Source: Flavisphingopyxis soli
GTDB lineage: Bacteria > Pseudomonadota > Alphaproteobacteria > Sphingomonadales > Sphingomonadaceae
Length of the DNA stretch: 64,000 nucleotides
Assembly: GCF_007995095.1 (NCBI RefSeq)
Contig: NZ_VOPY01000001.1
Location: 273,001-337,000, forward strand
Reading direction: 5' to 3'
The translations under genes and the position numbers were made by a program. This document shows, piece after piece, positions 1 to 8,025 of this stretch; positions within the stretch are counted from its first letter, which is position 1; each line of letters starts with the position of its first letter. Below the pieces are notes generated by a model, which was given only the letters and a program-made list of their open reading frames with translations, was not told where the DNA came from and searched no databases.

Positions 1-676
1 GGATCGCGATGTCGGGCGCGGCACCCGCTTCGCCTGGGACCAGCCGAACGCTGTCGATATCGCCATAGGGCGCGAGCCACGCGCGATAGGCGTCGGGATC
101 GGCAATCGTCGCGCTCAAACCAACGCGGCGAAGATCGGGCGCGATCCGCTGCAGCCGCGCGAGCGACAGGCTGAGCAGGTCGCCGCGCTTGCCGCTGGCA
201 AAGGCGTGGATCTCGTCGACGATGACGGTCTTGAGGCCCGTGAACATCGTCAGGCTGTCGGGGTGCGACAACAGCAGGCTGAGGCTTTCCGGCGTCGTGT
301 TGAGGATTTGCGGCGGGTTGGACTTCTGTCGTGCCTTGCGGTCGGCGGGTGTATCGCCGCTGCGCGCCTCGACGCGGATCGGCAGCCGCATCTCTTCGAT
401 CGGCGTCAGCAGGTTGCGCTGCACGTCGACCGCGAGCGCTTTCAGCGGCGAGATGTACAGCGTGTGCAATCCGGCGGTCGGTTCGGCCTGCGACAGTTCG
501 ATCAGGCTCGGCAGGAACCCCGCTAGCGTCTTGCCCGCGCCGGTTGCCGCGACGAGCAGCGCGTGCTCGCCCGCCTGCGCCGCCGCGAGCATGCCCGCCT
601 GGTGATCGCGCAGTCGCCAGCCGCGCGCCGCGAACCAGTCGGCAAATCGTTGCGGCAGGGGGGATTTTTCGCTCAC
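1..676 (-). CDS. Ligase-associated Lhr-like DEXH-box DNA helicase (5' part only)
   Basis: This is the N-terminal 225 residues of a superfamily 2 helicase that runs off the left edge of the window. A Walker A motif (ATGAGKT, residues 44-50), a DEIH box (154-157) and an SAT motif (188-190) appear in order and with the usual spacing. The N-terminus, with its early His-Gln Q-motif-like segment, resembles the Lhr-type helicases that travel with the exonuclease and ATP-dependent ligase of a bacterial DNA-repair set; both partners are in this window. I chose the GTG at 676 because the family N-terminus starts here, although AGGAGG lies only one base upstream, which is unusually close. It is divergent from the exonuclease, and the two starts are only 18 bp apart. 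Confidence 0.88.
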   Translation of the reverse strand, partial: MSEKSPLPQRFADWFAARGWRLRDHQAGMLAAAQAGEHALLVAATGAGKTLAGFLPSLIELSQAEPTAGLHTLYISPLKALAVDVQRNLLTPIEEMRLPIRVEARSGDTPADRKARQKSNPPQILNTTPESLSLLLSHPDSLTMFTGLKTVIVDEIHAFASGKRGDLLSLSLARLQRIAPDLRRVGLSATIADPDAYRAWLAPYGDIDSVRLVPGEAGAAPDIAI

Positions 677-694
677 ACCTCCTATATGGGGGCG

Positions 695-1696
695 ATGGCG
701 AAACTGGCGCAATGGGTCGAGGCGCGACCCGAAGGCATTTACCTCCCCTCGATCGACGCGTGGATCGATCCGTCGCACCCGGTGGAGCGCGCGCTGGTCA
801 CGCACGGCCATGCCGATCATGCGCGCGGCGGCCATAAAGAGGTCTGGGCGACACCCGAAACGCTCGCGATCATGGGCGTGCGCTATGGCGACGCGCATCG
901 CGGGCACGCGATGGCGTATCGCGAGACGATCACCATCGGCGATATCGCGGTGACCTATTATCCTGCCGGCCATGTCCTGGGCTCGGCGCAGATCCTGCTC
1001 GAAAAGGACAATGTCCGCGTCGTTGCGTCGGGCGATTACAAGCGCCGCCCCGATCCGACCTGCGCCTTGTTCGAGCCGGTGCCGTGCGATGTCTTCATTA
1101 CCGAGGCGACCTTCGGCCTGCCGGTTTTTCGCCATCCCGATACGCCCAGCGAGATCGCCAAGCTGACCGATGCGATCGCTGCCGAGCCCGATCGCTGCGT
1201 CCTCGTCGGTGCCTATGCGCTCGGCAAGGCACAGCGCGTGATCATGGCATTGCGCGCCGCGGGTTACGATGCGCCGCTCTATATTCACGGCGCGCTGCAG
1301 CGATTGTGCGATCTCTATCGCGATTTCGGCGTCGAACTCGGCGAGCTGCGGCTCGTCGCTGACACGCCTAAAGACGAGATGAAGGGCGCGATCGTGCTGT
1401 GCCCGCCGGGCGCGCTCAACGACCGCTGGTCGCGCCGCCTGCCCGATCCGATCACCGCGATGGCGTCGGGCTGGATGCGCGTTCGCCAGCGCGCGCGGCA
1501 ACGCAATGTCGAACTGCCGCTGATCCTTTCGGACCATGCCGACTGGGACGAGCTGACCTCGACGCTGCTCGAAATCCGTCCGCAGGAGGTGTGGGTGACG
1601 CACGGGCGCGAGGATGCGCTGGTCCATTGGTGCATGACGCGCCAGATCAAGGCGGTGCCGCTCCACCTCGCGCACTACGAGGACGAAGACGACTGA
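695..1696 (+). CDS. Ligase-associated DNA damage response exonuclease (metallo-beta-lactamase fold)
   Basis: A 333-residue metallo-beta-lactamase/beta-CASP type nuclease. The metal-binding HxHxDH motif is at residues 37-42 (HGHADH). It is followed by a conserved AGHVLGSAQ histidine, the SGDYKR aspartate and a late LSDHADWDEL histidine, all typical of the mRNA 3'-end processing factor-like exonuclease that accompanies an ATP-dependent DNA ligase and an Lhr-like helicase in bacteria. The helicase is divergent immediately upstream, and the ligase lies at 9.7-11.4 kb. The ATG at 695 has a GGGGG run just upstream; an ATG at 686 would add three residues. Function is inferred from family and context; the substrate is not visible in the sequence. 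Confidence 0.88.
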   Translation: MAKLAQWVEARPEGIYLPSIDAWIDPSHPVERALVTHGHADHARGGHKEVWATPETLAIMGVRYGDAHRGHAMAYRETITIGDIAVTYYPAGHVLGSAQILLEKDNVRVVASGDYKRRPDPTCALFEPVPCDVFITEATFGLPVFRHPDTPSEIAKLTDAIAAEPDRCVLVGAYALGKAQRVIMALRAAGYDAPLYIHGALQRLCDLYRDFGVELGELRLVADTPKDEMKGAIVLCPPGALNDRWSRRLPDPITAMASGWMRVRQRARQRNVELPLILSDHADWDELTSTLLEIRPQEVWVTHGREDALVHWCMTRQIKAVPLHLAHYEDEDD

Positions 1697-1744
1697 CGAG
1701 GACAGCCGGGCGGAACCGCGCGACGCGGCGATGGTTGGACCGGA

Positions 1745-2002
1745 ATGACCGATAGCCAGACCCAGTCCGCCACGCTTTATCGCATGATCCTGCCCGACCA
1801 CAGCTGCCCGTTCGGCGTGCAGGCGCTCGCGCTGCTCAAGGAAAAGGGGTACGAGGTCGACGACCGGATCCTGGCGTCGCGCGAGGAAACCGACGCCTTC
1901 ATGGCCGAGCATGGGCTTGAGACGACCCCGCTGATCGTCATCGGTGACGAGAAGATCGGCGGCTATGACGAGCTGCGCCGCTGTCTCGATACGCGGATCT
2001 AG
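1745..2002 (+). CDS. Glutaredoxin family protein with CPFG active site
   Basis: A complete 85-residue glutaredoxin-fold protein. The redox site is Cys21-Pro-Phe-Gly24, so it has one cysteine in place of the CPYC pair of dithiol glutaredoxins. The cis-proline segment TTP (60-62) and the GGYDEL glutathione-binding turn near residue 73 follow as in the family. One active-site cysteine suggests monothiol chemistry, but it lacks the CGFS signature of iron-sulfur carriers, so the role is uncertain (thiol reduction or glutathione-linked). It lies 48 bp after the exonuclease and may be cotranscribed with it. Its stop shares the palindrome CTAG (1999-2002) with the stop of the convergent DUF3147 gene. 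Confidence 0.85.
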   Translation: MTDSQTQSATLYRMILPDHSCPFGVQALALLKEKGYEVDDRILASREETDAFMAEHGLETTPLIVIGDEKIGGYDELRRCLDTRI

Positions 2003-2349
2003 ATCCGGTAGCCCAGCCGCGCCAGCAGCGCGGTCATTGCGAGATAGGCGATCACCGTGACGACGCTGCCGACGCCGAGCGCGGCCCAGAAGCCCCAGCC
2101 CGATCGCAGCAGCCACGGCACGATGAGGAAAAAGGGCAGCGTCGCAAAGACGTAGAACAACGTCCCTTGCGTCAGCGCCGCGACCTGCAGCGTATCGCCG
2201 GTATCGCGCCACAGCCAGATCATCGCGAGGATCGTCGCGGTCGGCAATGCGATGACGAGCGCGCCGAGCGCCGGGCTGCGCCGCGCGACTTCGGACGCGA
2301 TCGCGATGATCAGCCCGGATATCGCGGCCTTGATGAACAAATAGAGCAT
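1999..2349 (-). CDS. DUF3147 family inner-membrane protein
   Basis: A 116-residue, very hydrophobic protein with about four membrane-spanning segments. Its N-terminus (KAAISGLIIAIASEVARRSP) and the LPTATILAMIWLWRDT block match the DUF3147 family as I remember it. The function is unknown. I chose the ATG at 2349 (start MLYLF) because longer in-frame options carry a non-hydrophobic, non-family leader. It follows rpoN on the same strand after a 63-bp gap, so it may be expressed from that operon. Many proteobacteria have hpf and ptsN in this position, and neither is present here. Confidence 0.8.
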   Translation of the reverse strand: MLYLFIKAAISGLIIAIASEVARRSPALGALVIALPTATILAMIWLWRDTGDTLQVAALTQGTLFYVFATLPFFLIVPWLLRSGWGFWAALGVGSVVTVIAYLAMTALLARLGYRI

Positions 2350-2412
2350 GCAATGATCCCAAGTGTTACCGAGATACCCCGAGGGAATGACAGAGCATGT
2401 CGCGCCGCGCAA

Positions 2413-3951
2413 CTAGCCCGCGCGGCGTTCGCCCGCTGACAGCTTCGACTGGCGGCGGCGCTGGACCGATGATCCGATCCCCATCGCCTCGCGATATTTG
2501 GCGACCGTCCGCCGGGCGATGCCGAAGCCCTTGGCATTGAGCAGGTCGACGAGCGTGTCGTCAGACAGGATCTTCTTGGGCGTTTCGGTATCGATCAGCG
2601 ACTTGATCGCCGATTTGACCGCCTCGGCCGACGAAGCCTCGCCGCCTTCGCTCGACTGGATGCCGCTCGAGAAGAAGTATTTGAGCTCGAACACGCCGCG
2701 CGCGCAGCTGAGATATTTGTTGCTGGTCACGCGGCTGACCGTCGATTCGTGCATGCCGATCGCGTCGGCGACGGTCTTGAGCGTCAGCGGCTTCATCTGC
2801 GCGACGCCGTGGAGGAAGAACCCTTCCTGCTGCTTGACGATTTCGGACGCGACCTTGACGATTGTCCGCTGGCGCTGGTCGAGCGCTTTGACCAACCAGT
2901 TGGCGCTGGCGAGACATTCGTTGAGCCAGGCCTTCGACTTGCTCGCCGCGCCGCGCGCCATTTCGGCATAATAATGGCGATTGACCAGGACGCGCGGCAG
3001 CGTCGCCGAATTGATCTCGACCGACCATCCGACCTGCTTGCCGCTGCCGCGCCGTTCGATGAAGATGTCGGGCACGATACTCTGCGTTTCGCCCGTCTCG
3101 AAGCGCAGGCCCGGCTTGGGGTCGTAGCTGCGGATCTCGGCGATCATGTCGGCGATGTCCTCGTCATCGACACCGCAGACGCGTTTGAGCTGCGCCAGCC
3201 CGCCCTTGGCGAGCAAGTCGAGATGCGCGATCATGCACGCCATCGCCGGGTCATAGCGATCGGCCTCCTTGGCCTGCAGCGCGAGGCATTCGGCCAGGTC
3301 GCGCGCGCCGACGCCGCACGGATCGAAACCATGAATGACCGTCAGCGCATCCTCGCACGCCGCCAGCGGCGCGCCGATGTCGTTGGCGATGTCGGCGAGG
3401 CGCGCGTCGAGATAGCCGGCCGGGCCGATCCGGTCGATCAGCGCCAGCGCGATCGCGAGCTGCGGCCCGTCGAGCACTTCGCCCGCCTGGCGTTGGAGAT
3501 GGTCGTGCAGCGTCGGCTCGGCCCCGGCAAAGCCGTCGAAATCGATCGCTTCGCCCGATCCAGCCGAACCGCCGCCAAGGTCGCCGCCAAGGCTGCCGCC
3601 GCCGCTCTGGCCGAGCGCGCCGTCAAACGATCCCCCGGCCATGTCGCTGGCGCTGTCATGATGGAAGGCGGCCTCGTTCCAGTCGACGTCGAGGCTTTCC
3701 CTGGCATCGCCGCCGCCGTCGATCATCGCGTCGGCGCCGTCGGGGGCCGCGTCGCTCTTCTCCGACCGTTCGGGCGTCGCCATGTCGTCGGTGCGCCCCG
3801 CCTCGAGCAGGGGGTTCTTCTCGATCTCCTCGGCGATGAAGCCTTCGATTTCGAGGTTCGAGCAGGCCAGCAAACGGATCGCCTGCTGCAGCTGCGGCGT
3901 CATCACCAGCGACTGGCTCTGGCGCAGCTGGAGGCTCGGCGCGAGGCTCAT
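2413..3951 (-). CDS. rpoN: RNA polymerase sigma-54 factor
   Basis: A 512-residue sigma-54. The N-terminal activator-responsive region (QSQSLVMTPQLQQAIRLL) begins a few residues after the start. It is followed by an acidic, Gly/Asp-rich linker of about 100 residues, the core-binding domain, a helix-turn-helix region, the conserved RGVFELKYFF segment, and near the C-terminus the RpoN box ARRTVAKYRE that reads the -24 promoter element. I chose the ATG at 3951 because region I starts there; the reading frame stays open upstream without family similarity. It lies downstream of lptB, as is common in proteobacteria. The 79-bp gap between them contains a perfect AT-rich palindrome that could influence its expression. 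Confidence 0.97.
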   Translation of the reverse strand: MSLAPSLQLRQSQSLVMTPQLQQAIRLLACSNLEIEGFIAEEIEKNPLLEAGRTDDMATPERSEKSDAAPDGADAMIDGGGDARESLDVDWNEAAFHHDSASDMAGGSFDGALGQSGGGSLGGDLGGGSAGSGEAIDFDGFAGAEPTLHDHLQRQAGEVLDGPQLAIALALIDRIGPAGYLDARLADIANDIGAPLAACEDALTVIHGFDPCGVGARDLAECLALQAKEADRYDPAMACMIAHLDLLAKGGLAQLKRVCGVDDEDIADMIAEIRSYDPKPGLRFETGETQSIVPDIFIERRGSGKQVGWSVEINSATLPRVLVNRHYYAEMARGAASKSKAWLNECLASANWLVKALDQRQRTIVKVASEIVKQQEGFFLHGVAQMKPLTLKTVADAIGMHESTVSRVTSNKYLSCARGVFELKYFFSSGIQSSEGGEASSAEAVKSAIKSLIDTETPKKILSDDTLVDLLNAKGFGIARRTVAKYREAMGIGSSVQRRRQSKLSAGERRAG

Positions 3952-3990
3952 TAGTTGCTGCCGTGCGGCAGAGACGGTGCCAGCCCGCTC

Positions 3991-4018
3991 CCAAATTGTG
4001 CTCTTCCGCACAATTTGG
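3991..4018. repeat. AT-rich perfect inverted repeat between lptB and rpoN
   Basis: Two perfect 11-base arms (CCAAATTGTGC and GCACAATTTGG) are separated by the 6-base loop TCTTCC. It is strikingly AT-rich for this genome. No T-run follows on the rpoN-sense strand; on the plus strand only AAAAG follows. It could be an operator dyad for a DNA-binding regulator acting on an internal rpoN promoter, or an RNA hairpin that adjusts lptB/rpoN mRNA processing. Neither role is shown. Confidence 0.6.
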
Positions 4019-4030
4019 AAAAGACACCGC

Positions 4031-4828
4031 TCACAATTCGAAACCCTCGCCGAGATAGAGGCGGCGCACTTCGGCATCGGCGACGAGCTCGGCGGGCGAT
4101 CCGGCGAACAGCACCTTGCCGTCATAAATGATGCAGGCGCGATCGACGATGTCGAGCGTCTCGCGGACGTTATGGTCGGTGATGAGGACGCCGATACCGC
4201 GGCGCTTGAGGTCGCAGACGAGCTCGCGAATATCGCTGATCGAGATCGGGTCGATGCCCGCGAACGGTTCGTCGAGCAGCATGATCGACGGGCTGGCGGC
4301 CAGCGCGCGGGCAATCTCGCAGCGCCGCCGCTCACCGCCCGACAGCGCCATTGCGGGCGATGCGCGCAAGCGCGTCAGGCCGAATTCTTCGAGCAGTTCC
4401 TCGAGCCGGTCGCGCCGCGCGGCCCGGTCGGGTTCGCTCAGTTCGAGCACCGCATTGATATTGGCTTCAACCGACAGGCCGCGAAAGATCGACGTTTCTT
4501 GCGGCAGATAGCCGAGGCCGAGCATCGCGCGGCGATACATCGGCAGGCCGGTGATATTCTCTCCCTCGAGCATGATGCGGCCCGAATCGGGTTTGACCAG
4601 CCCCATGATCGAATAGAAGCACGTTGTCTTGCCCGCGCCATTGGGGCCGAGCAGGCCGACGACCTCGCCCTTGGCCACCGACAGCGATACGTCGCTCAGC
4701 ACGACCTTCTTGTCATAGCTCTTGGCGATCGAAACGACCGCGAGGCCTTCGTTCAGCCCCTCGTCGGTGATCGCATCGGCTGGCGAGCCCGGACGTTCGG
4801 CAATATCGGCGGTCGCTTCGGTGTCCAT
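4031..4828 (-). CDS. lptB: LPS export ABC transporter ATP-binding protein
   Basis: A 265-residue ABC ATPase that powers lipopolysaccharide extraction by the LptB2FG complex. Walker A GPNGAGKT is at residues 61-68, the ABC signature LSGGERRR near 163, Walker B with the catalytic Glu (LLDEPFAGID) near 186 and the switch His (TDHNVRE) near 218. LptB hallmarks include the LGYLPQE Q-loop. It carries a roughly 28-residue acidic N-terminal extension before the core fold. I prefer the ATG at 4828 because GAAGGG sits six bases upstream; ATGs at 4834 and 4849 would add two and seven residues. It lies between lptA and rpoN on the same strand. Confidence 0.96.
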   Translation of the reverse strand: MDTEATADIAERPGSPADAITDEGLNEGLAVVSIAKSYDKKVVLSDVSLSVAKGEVVGLLGPNGAGKTTCFYSIMGLVKPDSGRIMLEGENITGLPMYRRAMLGLGYLPQETSIFRGLSVEANINAVLELSEPDRAARRDRLEELLEEFGLTRLRASPAMALSGGERRRCEIARALAASPSIMLLDEPFAGIDPISISDIRELVCDLKRRGIGVLITDHNVRETLDIVDRACIIYDGKVLFAGSPAELVADAEVRRLYLGEGFEL

Positions 4829-4951
4829 GGCCATCCCTTCGAACTGCATAACCTGCGCTTGGCAGGATTATTGCATATCGTTTATCGCAGTTGCCACGGA
4901 TAAAGGGCTTAACGCGCCGCCGCAACCCGCTGCAGCGTGCGAATCGACCGA

Positions 4952-5533
4952 TCAGTCGCCGCGTTGGGGAACGGTAAAGGTGCCGGTGACGCGTCCGTTC
5001 TGGCCGGGGGCCGTGGTTCCGTCGGCGGCGCGCGTTGCGCCCTGGCCGTCGATCGTCGATCGCCCGCTGGCGAGGTCGATGACAAGTCGCCCGCCGTTGA
5101 GCCGGTTCGCGCCCTGGTTGAGGCGGACGTCGCCGACCAGCGTGATCAGCCGGCGGTTGAGATCGTAGATCGCGACATTGCCGCGCGCGCTTTCGTCGCC
5201 CTTGGTCACGGTCACGCCGCCCGAGGCATCGATCCGGTTGACCTGGACGCTGCCGCTACGGGCATAGGCGACCGTCATCCGCGCCGCGGTCAGCGTCAGT
5301 CCGGCCTGCGTCACGCGGACGCTGCCGGCGATAACCACGCGGTCGCTGCGGTCCTGCACCTCGATCCGGTCGGCGGCGAAATCGACCGGCGCGTTGCTGT
5401 TGTGATTGGCGAGCGCCTGCGCGCTGGCGACGGGCCCCGCGCCGATCGATGCCAGCAGCATCGCGGTCACCGCAAAACCGCCGAGGCCGAGCGCGGCGTC
5501 GCGCAGCGTCACGCGATAGTTCGAACCGGTCAT
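4952..5533 (-). CDS. lptA: LPS transport periplasmic protein LptA (OstA-like)
   Basis: A 193-residue periplasmic protein with an N-terminal hydrophobic signal (about residues 12-38, ending near VASAQA). One OstA/LptA beta-jellyroll repeat domain follows, with the typical DFAADRIEVQDRSDRVVIAG start and alternating short strands. LptA forms the periplasmic bridge that carries LPS from LptC to LptD. The C-terminal tail after about residue 165 is low-complexity. Its start overlaps the stop of lptC by four bases (5530-5533), implying translational coupling. About 100 bp separate it from lptB, enough room for an extra promoter. Confidence 0.92.
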   Translation of the reverse strand: MTGSNYRVTLRDAALGLGGFAVTAMLLASIGAGPVASAQALANHNSNAPVDFAADRIEVQDRSDRVVIAGSVRVTQAGLTLTAARMTVAYARSGSVQVNRIDASGGVTVTKGDESARGNVAIYDLNRRLITLVGDVRLNQGANRLNGGRLVIDLASGRSTIDGQGATRAADGTTAPGQNGRVTGTFTVPQRGD

Positions 5534-6168
5534 CGGATTGCTCCCTGGTTGATATGGAGGCGCGCCGCACCCGACAGGCGCACATTGCGTGCATCGAGAT
5601 CGGCGAACAGGCTGTTGGCGCTGAACCGGCCGATCGGCAGGGTGCCGCTGACGCCGTTGCTGCCCGTCATCGTACGCGCTTTCAGGTCGACCAGCACGTC
5701 GCGCGTGCGCAGGTCGAAACCATTGGCGCCGGCCACCGATATCGGCCCGTCGACCGCGACCGTGTCGGCATCCATATTGTAGAGCGCGCTCGCCGCGATC
5801 AGTTGCGCCGGGCCGTCGTCGAGCGCGATGCGCGCGGTCATGTCGAGGATCTTGACGACCGGATCGCTGACGCTTTTCTGGACCGCCGAACCTGCCGACA
5901 GGACGAAGGCGCGACCGCGATCGTCCTCGCCGCGATACAGCGCGCTCGATACCGCGAAGCGATCGCGCGCGATCGCCACCTTGTTCTTGTCGAGGACGAA
6001 GCTGAATTCGTTGCGGTTGACCAGCGGGGTGAACACCATGGCGGCCGCGAGCGCGCCGACCGCGGCGGGCAGGACGAGGCGCAGCACCGCGATGACGCGA
6101 TCATGGCTGCCGCCGCGCCGCGCCCAGAGTTTGCGCGCTTGGCGATCGGTTTCGGCGCGGACGGACAT
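5530..6168 (-). CDS. lptC: LPS export protein LptC
   Basis: A 212-residue bitopic inner-membrane protein. A basic cytoplasmic N-terminus is followed by one transmembrane helix (about residues 28-47) and a periplasmic domain with the LptC beta-jellyroll pattern, ending in the A-N-S-L-F-A-D-L-D segment. It links the LptBFG transporter to LptA. The gene lies directly downstream of rnd (3-bp gap) and overlaps lptA, so rnd-lptC-lptA form one unit. Identification combines weak fold-level similarity with very clear context, because LptC sequences diverge strongly. Confidence 0.9.
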   Translation of the reverse strand: MSVRAETDRQARKLWARRGGSHDRVIAVLRLVLPAAVGALAAAMVFTPLVNRNEFSFVLDKNKVAIARDRFAVSSALYRGEDDRGRAFVLSAGSAVQKSVSDPVVKILDMTARIALDDGPAQLIAASALYNMDADTVAVDGPISVAGANGFDLRTRDVLVDLKARTMTGSNGVSGTLPIGRFSANSLFADLDARNVRLSGAARLHINQGAIR

Positions 6169-6171
6169 GGC

Positions 6172-6804
6172 TCAAGCGTGCGCGAAAATGTCGATTTCGG
6201 GCCAGCCCGCAATATCCAGCCGCGCGCGTGTCGGGAGGAAATCGAAACACGCCTGGGCCAGTTCGGTGCGGCCTTCACGCGCGAGGCGGCGGTCGAGTTC
6301 GTCGCGCATCGCGTGGAGGAAGCGGACGTCGGACGCGGCATAATCGCGCTGCGCCTCGCTCAGCTCGGGGCCGCCCCAGTCGCTCGACTGCTGCTGCTTG
6401 GAAATGTCCTGGCCGAGCAGTTCGCGGACGAGCTCCTTGAGGCCATGGCGATCGGTATAGGTGCGGATCAGCCGCGAGGCGATCTTGGTGCAATAGACCG
6501 GCTCGCATTTGACGCCGAGATAATATTCGAGCGCGGCAATGTCGAAGCGCGCGAAATGAAAGATCTTGAGCCGGTCGGGATCGCCGATCACCGCCTTGAG
6601 ATTTGGCGCGGCGTAATCGCTGCCGCGATTGAAGCGGACGAGGTGCTCGTCGCCGCTGCCATCGGACAGCTGGACGAGACACAGCCGGTCGCGCGGCGTG
6701 ATCAGCCCCATCGTTTCGGTGTCGACGGCGATCGGACCACCTCCGGTCCCATTGGCGGCAAGGACGCCCTCGGGCAGGTCTTCTTCATGAAAATATACGG
6801 TCAT
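6172..6804 (-). CDS. rnd: Ribonuclease D-like 3'-5' exonuclease
   Basis: A 210-residue DEDD-family exonuclease consisting of the catalytic domain only. The exo I motif is AVDTETMGL near residue 28, exo II lies around FHFARFDIAALE, and exo III is the DYAASDV segment near residue 158 with its Tyr and Asp, the DEDDy type. Full-length RNase D has C-terminal HRDC domains that are missing here; the short form is usual in alphaproteobacteria and should not be read as truncation. I chose MTVYFHEEDLP as the start; an ATG at 6825 would add seven atypical residues. Its position directly upstream of lptC is typical of this lineage. Confidence 0.9.
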   Translation of the reverse strand: MTVYFHEEDLPEGVLAANGTGGGPIAVDTETMGLITPRDRLCLVQLSDGSGDEHLVRFNRGSDYAAPNLKAVIGDPDRLKIFHFARFDIAALEYYLGVKCEPVYCTKIASRLIRTYTDRHGLKELVRELLGQDISKQQQSSDWGGPELSEAQRDYAASDVRFLHAMRDELDRRLAREGRTELAQACFDFLPTRARLDIAGWPEIDIFAHA

Positions 6805-6923
6805 CGCCGTGCGCCATAGGCGCAAATGTCGCGCGGCTCAATCCACCCTCGGCGATACGCATGTCGCTTGATCGGTCGCGCGTCGGCGCTAACAGGGACG
6901 CCACTGCAATCAGGGGAATTCCT

Positions 6924-7856
6924 ATGCCGGGTGGACTGGCCGCATTACTCGACGACGTCGCCGCGATTGCCAAGATCGCCGCCGCCTCGGTCGACGATGT
7001 CGCCGCAGGCGCGGGCCGCGCGGGGGTCAAGACGGCGGGCGTCGTCGTTGACGATACCGCGGTGACGCCGCGCTACGTGACCGGCTTTACCCCCGATCGC
7101 GAGCTGCCGATCATCGCCAAGATCGCCAAGGGCTCGCTGATCAACAAGCTGGCGATCATCCTGCCGGTCGCGCTGCTGCTCAGTGCGTTCCTGCCATGGG
7201 CGATCACGCCGATCCTGATGCTCGGCGGCACCTACCTTTGCTACGAAGGCGCCGAAAAGGTCTGGGAATGGCTGTCGGGCACGAGCACCGCCGACGATGT
7301 CGGTCCCGAGGTTCTCGCCGATCCCGCGCACGAGGCCAAGATGGTCTCGGGCGCGATTCGTACCGACTTCATCCTGTCGACCGAAATCATGGTCATCGCG
7401 CTTGCCGAGGTTGCGGGCGACCCCATCGTCACCCGCGCGATCGTCCTCGCGATCATTGCAGTGGCGATCACGCTCGGCGTCTATGGCGCGGTCGGGCTGA
7501 TCGTGAAGATGGACGATATCGGACTCCATCTCGCCCGGCGCGAGCAAGCCGGGACGCGTGCGTTCGGCCGGGGCCTGGTGCGCGCCATGCCAAAGGTGAT
7601 GGCGGCGCTGTCGATCATCGGCATTGCCGCGATGATCTGGGTCGGCGGCGGGATCATCCTGCACGGACTTGAAGAATTCGGCCTTTCGGCTCCGGCGCAC
7701 GCGATTCACGGCCTGGCCGAATCGGTCGGTCACGGCCTGGGCCAACTGGCGGACGCAGTCGAATGGATCGTCGGCGCGCTCGGCGCGGGGCTGCTCGGTC
7801 TCGTCTGGGGTGGCGCGATTGTCGCAGTGCACCATCTTTTTGCTCGTAGCCATTGA
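6924..7856 (+). CDS. DUF808 family (YedI-like) inner-membrane protein
   Basis: A 310-residue membrane protein. The N-terminal block MPGGLAALLDDVAAIAKIAA, the ASVDDVAAGA and VDDTAVTPRYV segments, and the LGGTYLCYEGAEKVWEW stretch after the first helix are the family's signatures. About five or six transmembrane segments follow, including one near residues 80-110 and a cluster after residue 150. The function is unknown. AGGGGAA lies six bases before the ATG at 6924, which decides the start over the upstream in-frame ATG at 6861. It stands alone, divergent from rnd. Confidence 0.9.
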   Translation: MPGGLAALLDDVAAIAKIAAASVDDVAAGAGRAGVKTAGVVVDDTAVTPRYVTGFTPDRELPIIAKIAKGSLINKLAIILPVALLLSAFLPWAITPILMLGGTYLCYEGAEKVWEWLSGTSTADDVGPEVLADPAHEAKMVSGAIRTDFILSTEIMVIALAEVAGDPIVTRAIVLAIIAVAITLGVYGAVGLIVKMDDIGLHLARREQAGTRAFGRGLVRAMPKVMAALSIIGIAAMIWVGGGIILHGLEEFGLSAPAHAIHGLAESVGHGLGQLADAVEWIVGALGAGLLGLVWGGAIVAVHHLFARSH

Positions 7857-8025
7857 GCGCGCGGCCCGCCGCACCGCTTTTTCTTTCGCGAATCCGATAA
7901 ATTACGCTATGAGTCGCGCCCACATGGGCGAATCTCTTCGTTCATGATGGTGGTCGGCTGTCGTATTCGTCCGTGACAGCGGCCCGATCTTGGTTCTGGG
8001 GCGAAGCGAAAGTGACTAACAGGGC

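Noticed and set aside
2749-3954. 401-codon plus-strand frame opposite rpoN
   Set aside because: The sense strand encodes every sigma-54 landmark; the opposite frame is compositionally biased and lacks motifs.
3952-4335. Upstream extension of rpoN through the lptB region
   Set aside because: The open frame covers lptB in another frame and lacks similarity; the true start is before region I at 3951.
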